Shown one piece after another: positions 63,374 through 64,000 of a DNA stretch of 64,000 nt (positions within the stretch are counted from its first letter, which is position 1; each line of letters opens with the position of its first letter). Below the pieces are notes generated by a model. That model saw only the letters and a list, made by a program, of their open reading frames with translations, was not told where the DNA came from and made no database searches. This DNA is from an uncultured Saprospiraceae bacterium (GTDB taxonomy: Bacteria; Bacteroidota; Bacteroidia; Chitinophagales; Saprospiraceae), in the NCBI GenBank assembly GCA_937941095.1, contig CALDYJ010000013.1, forward strand, positions 1-64,000, in the 5' to 3' direction. The position numbers were made by a program, and so were the translations under genes.

Positions 63374-64000
63374 TTAAACCGTTTCTTTTCTGTATTGAAC
63401 ATAATCCCTCCACTTTAATATACAGCTACTCATGTCCTCAGGTGGGTCAGCTTCAAACAATACTTTTTCGCCAGTCGTCGGATGAGTAAAGCCTAAGGAA
63501 TAGGCATGCAGAGCTTGTCTAGGACAAAGTTTAAAACAATTTTCAACGAATGTTTTGTATTTGGAAAAGACAGTTCCTTTAAGGACCTTGTGCCCTCCAT
63601 ATCTTTCATCATTAAACAGAGGATGACCTGCATGTTTCATATGGGCTCTAATCTGATGCGTCCTTCCTGTTTCTAATTGGCATTCAATTAAAGTAACGTA
63701 ATAAAAATCTTCAAGCACTCTCCAATGAGTAATGGCATGTTTTCCCATGTCTCTGTCCTTAAAGACCATCATCTGGATTCTGTTCCTAGGATTTCTTCCG
63801 ATGAATTCATCTATGGTTCCGGATTTTTCATCAAAGGAAGACCAAACGAGCGCTTTATATTTTCTTTCAATGGTATGATCAAAAAATTGTTTGCTCAAAC
63901 TACTCATTGCCGCTTCCGTTTTAGCTACAACGATTAAACCGGAAGTATCTTTATCAATCCTATGGACTAATCCAGGGCGATCATTGAAGTTACCTTCTTT
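63374..64000 (-). CDS. rluD: RluA/RluD-type rRNA pseudouridine synthase (5' end outside window)
   Basis: Converts uridines in 23S rRNA to pseudouridine. The frame continues to the right edge (64000), where the encoded sequence GLVHRIDKDTSGLIVVAKT contains the catalytic Asp (codon at 63953-63955). The more visible ATG at 63907 would remove that motif and is not the true start. The C-terminal region shows ALVWSSFDEKSGTIDEFIGR, LETGRTHQIRAHMKHAGHP (the conserved RTHQIR block) and FNDERYGG. The N-terminal S4 region is cut off. It lies 6 bp upstream of the acyl-CoA reductase-like gene. Confidence 0.93.
   Translation of the reverse strand, partial: KEGNFNDRPGLVHRIDKDTSGLIVVAKTEAAMSSLSKQFFDHTIERKYKALVWSSFDEKSGTIDEFIGRNPRNRIQMMVFKDRDMGKHAITHWRVLEDFYYVTLIECQLETGRTHQIRAHMKHAGHPLFNDERYGGHKVLKGTVFSKYKTFVENCFKLCPRQALHAYSLGFTHPTTGEKVLFEADPPEDMSSCILKWRDYVQYRKETV

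Noticed and set aside
63374-63907. A complete short pseudouridine synthase starting at ATG 63907
   Set aside because: The frame stays open to the window edge and the catalytic HRIDKDTSG motif lies upstream of that ATG.
1-64000. tRNA, rRNA, insertion sequences, prophage or defence island
   Set aside because: I looked through intergenic stretches and product motifs and found no cloverleaf, rRNA, transposase, integrase or known defence gene.

Overview
This is a 64 kb piece of an AT-rich chromosome from a member of the Bacteroidota. The evidence is a PorP/SprF-type outer-membrane protein of the gliding and type IX secretion family (14992-16041), a secreted hydrolase ending in a type IX sorting domain (18469-19626), DUF6089 and DUF3822 proteins, a large WG-repeat protein, an RsmD/DUF3822 cluster, and promoters of the Bacteroidota form TTG-N19-TAnnTTTG (14947-14976). 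Nothing fixes the genus. I see no rRNA, tRNA, CRISPR array, transposase, integrase or phage gene, so this reads as ordinary, gene-dense chromosome in short operons.

Layout. 1-10 kb: a subtilisin-like protease with a 7-bp tandem repeat at its 3' end, two paralogous DUF6089 outer-membrane proteins, a coupled recQ / glycosyltransferase / hydrolase unit ending in a 21-bp perfect hairpin, and an oligopeptidase B lipoprotein. 10-19 kb: a secreted protein of unknown function, an aspartate-type aminotransferase, an acyl-CoA carboxylase beta subunit, the PorP/SprF protein, a translationally coupled nnr-sir2 pair, and a type IX-secreted alpha/beta hydrolase. 19-25 kb: a complete RND efflux operon (adaptor, pump, TolC). 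25-34 kb: a YjbR protein with an FAD oxidoreductase, a GNAT enzyme, a TPR protein, an RsmB-type methyltransferase, a sugar nucleotidyltransferase, a CvfB-like S1 protein, a DUF1415 protein with a thioredoxin/MsrA-like composite, and phosphatidylcholine synthase. 34-41 kb: a duplicated-Cys-domain membrane protein, a small membrane protein, and sbcD-sbcC with a third coiled-coil gene.

41-54 kb: a 2030-residue alpha-2-macroglobulin, a membrane adenylate cyclase, and a four-gene operon of cupredoxin, outer-membrane barrel, TPR histidine kinase and LuxR-type response regulator. A pair of 14-bp palindromes sits upstream of that operon. This operon is the best candidate for an undescribed sensing system. 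54-64 kb: DUF697/SHOCT protein, tsaD, the DUF3822-rsmD cluster, a WG-repeat protein, pabC-pabB, an acyl-CoA reductase homologue that lacks the expected Cys, and the 3' part of an rluD-type pseudouridine synthase that runs off the right edge.

Recurring traits are TTG start codons where no usable ATG exists, 1-16 bp overlaps inside operons, hairpins laid over stop codons, and convergent genes with no spacer. Product names rest on motif recognition by eye, and no database search was run.
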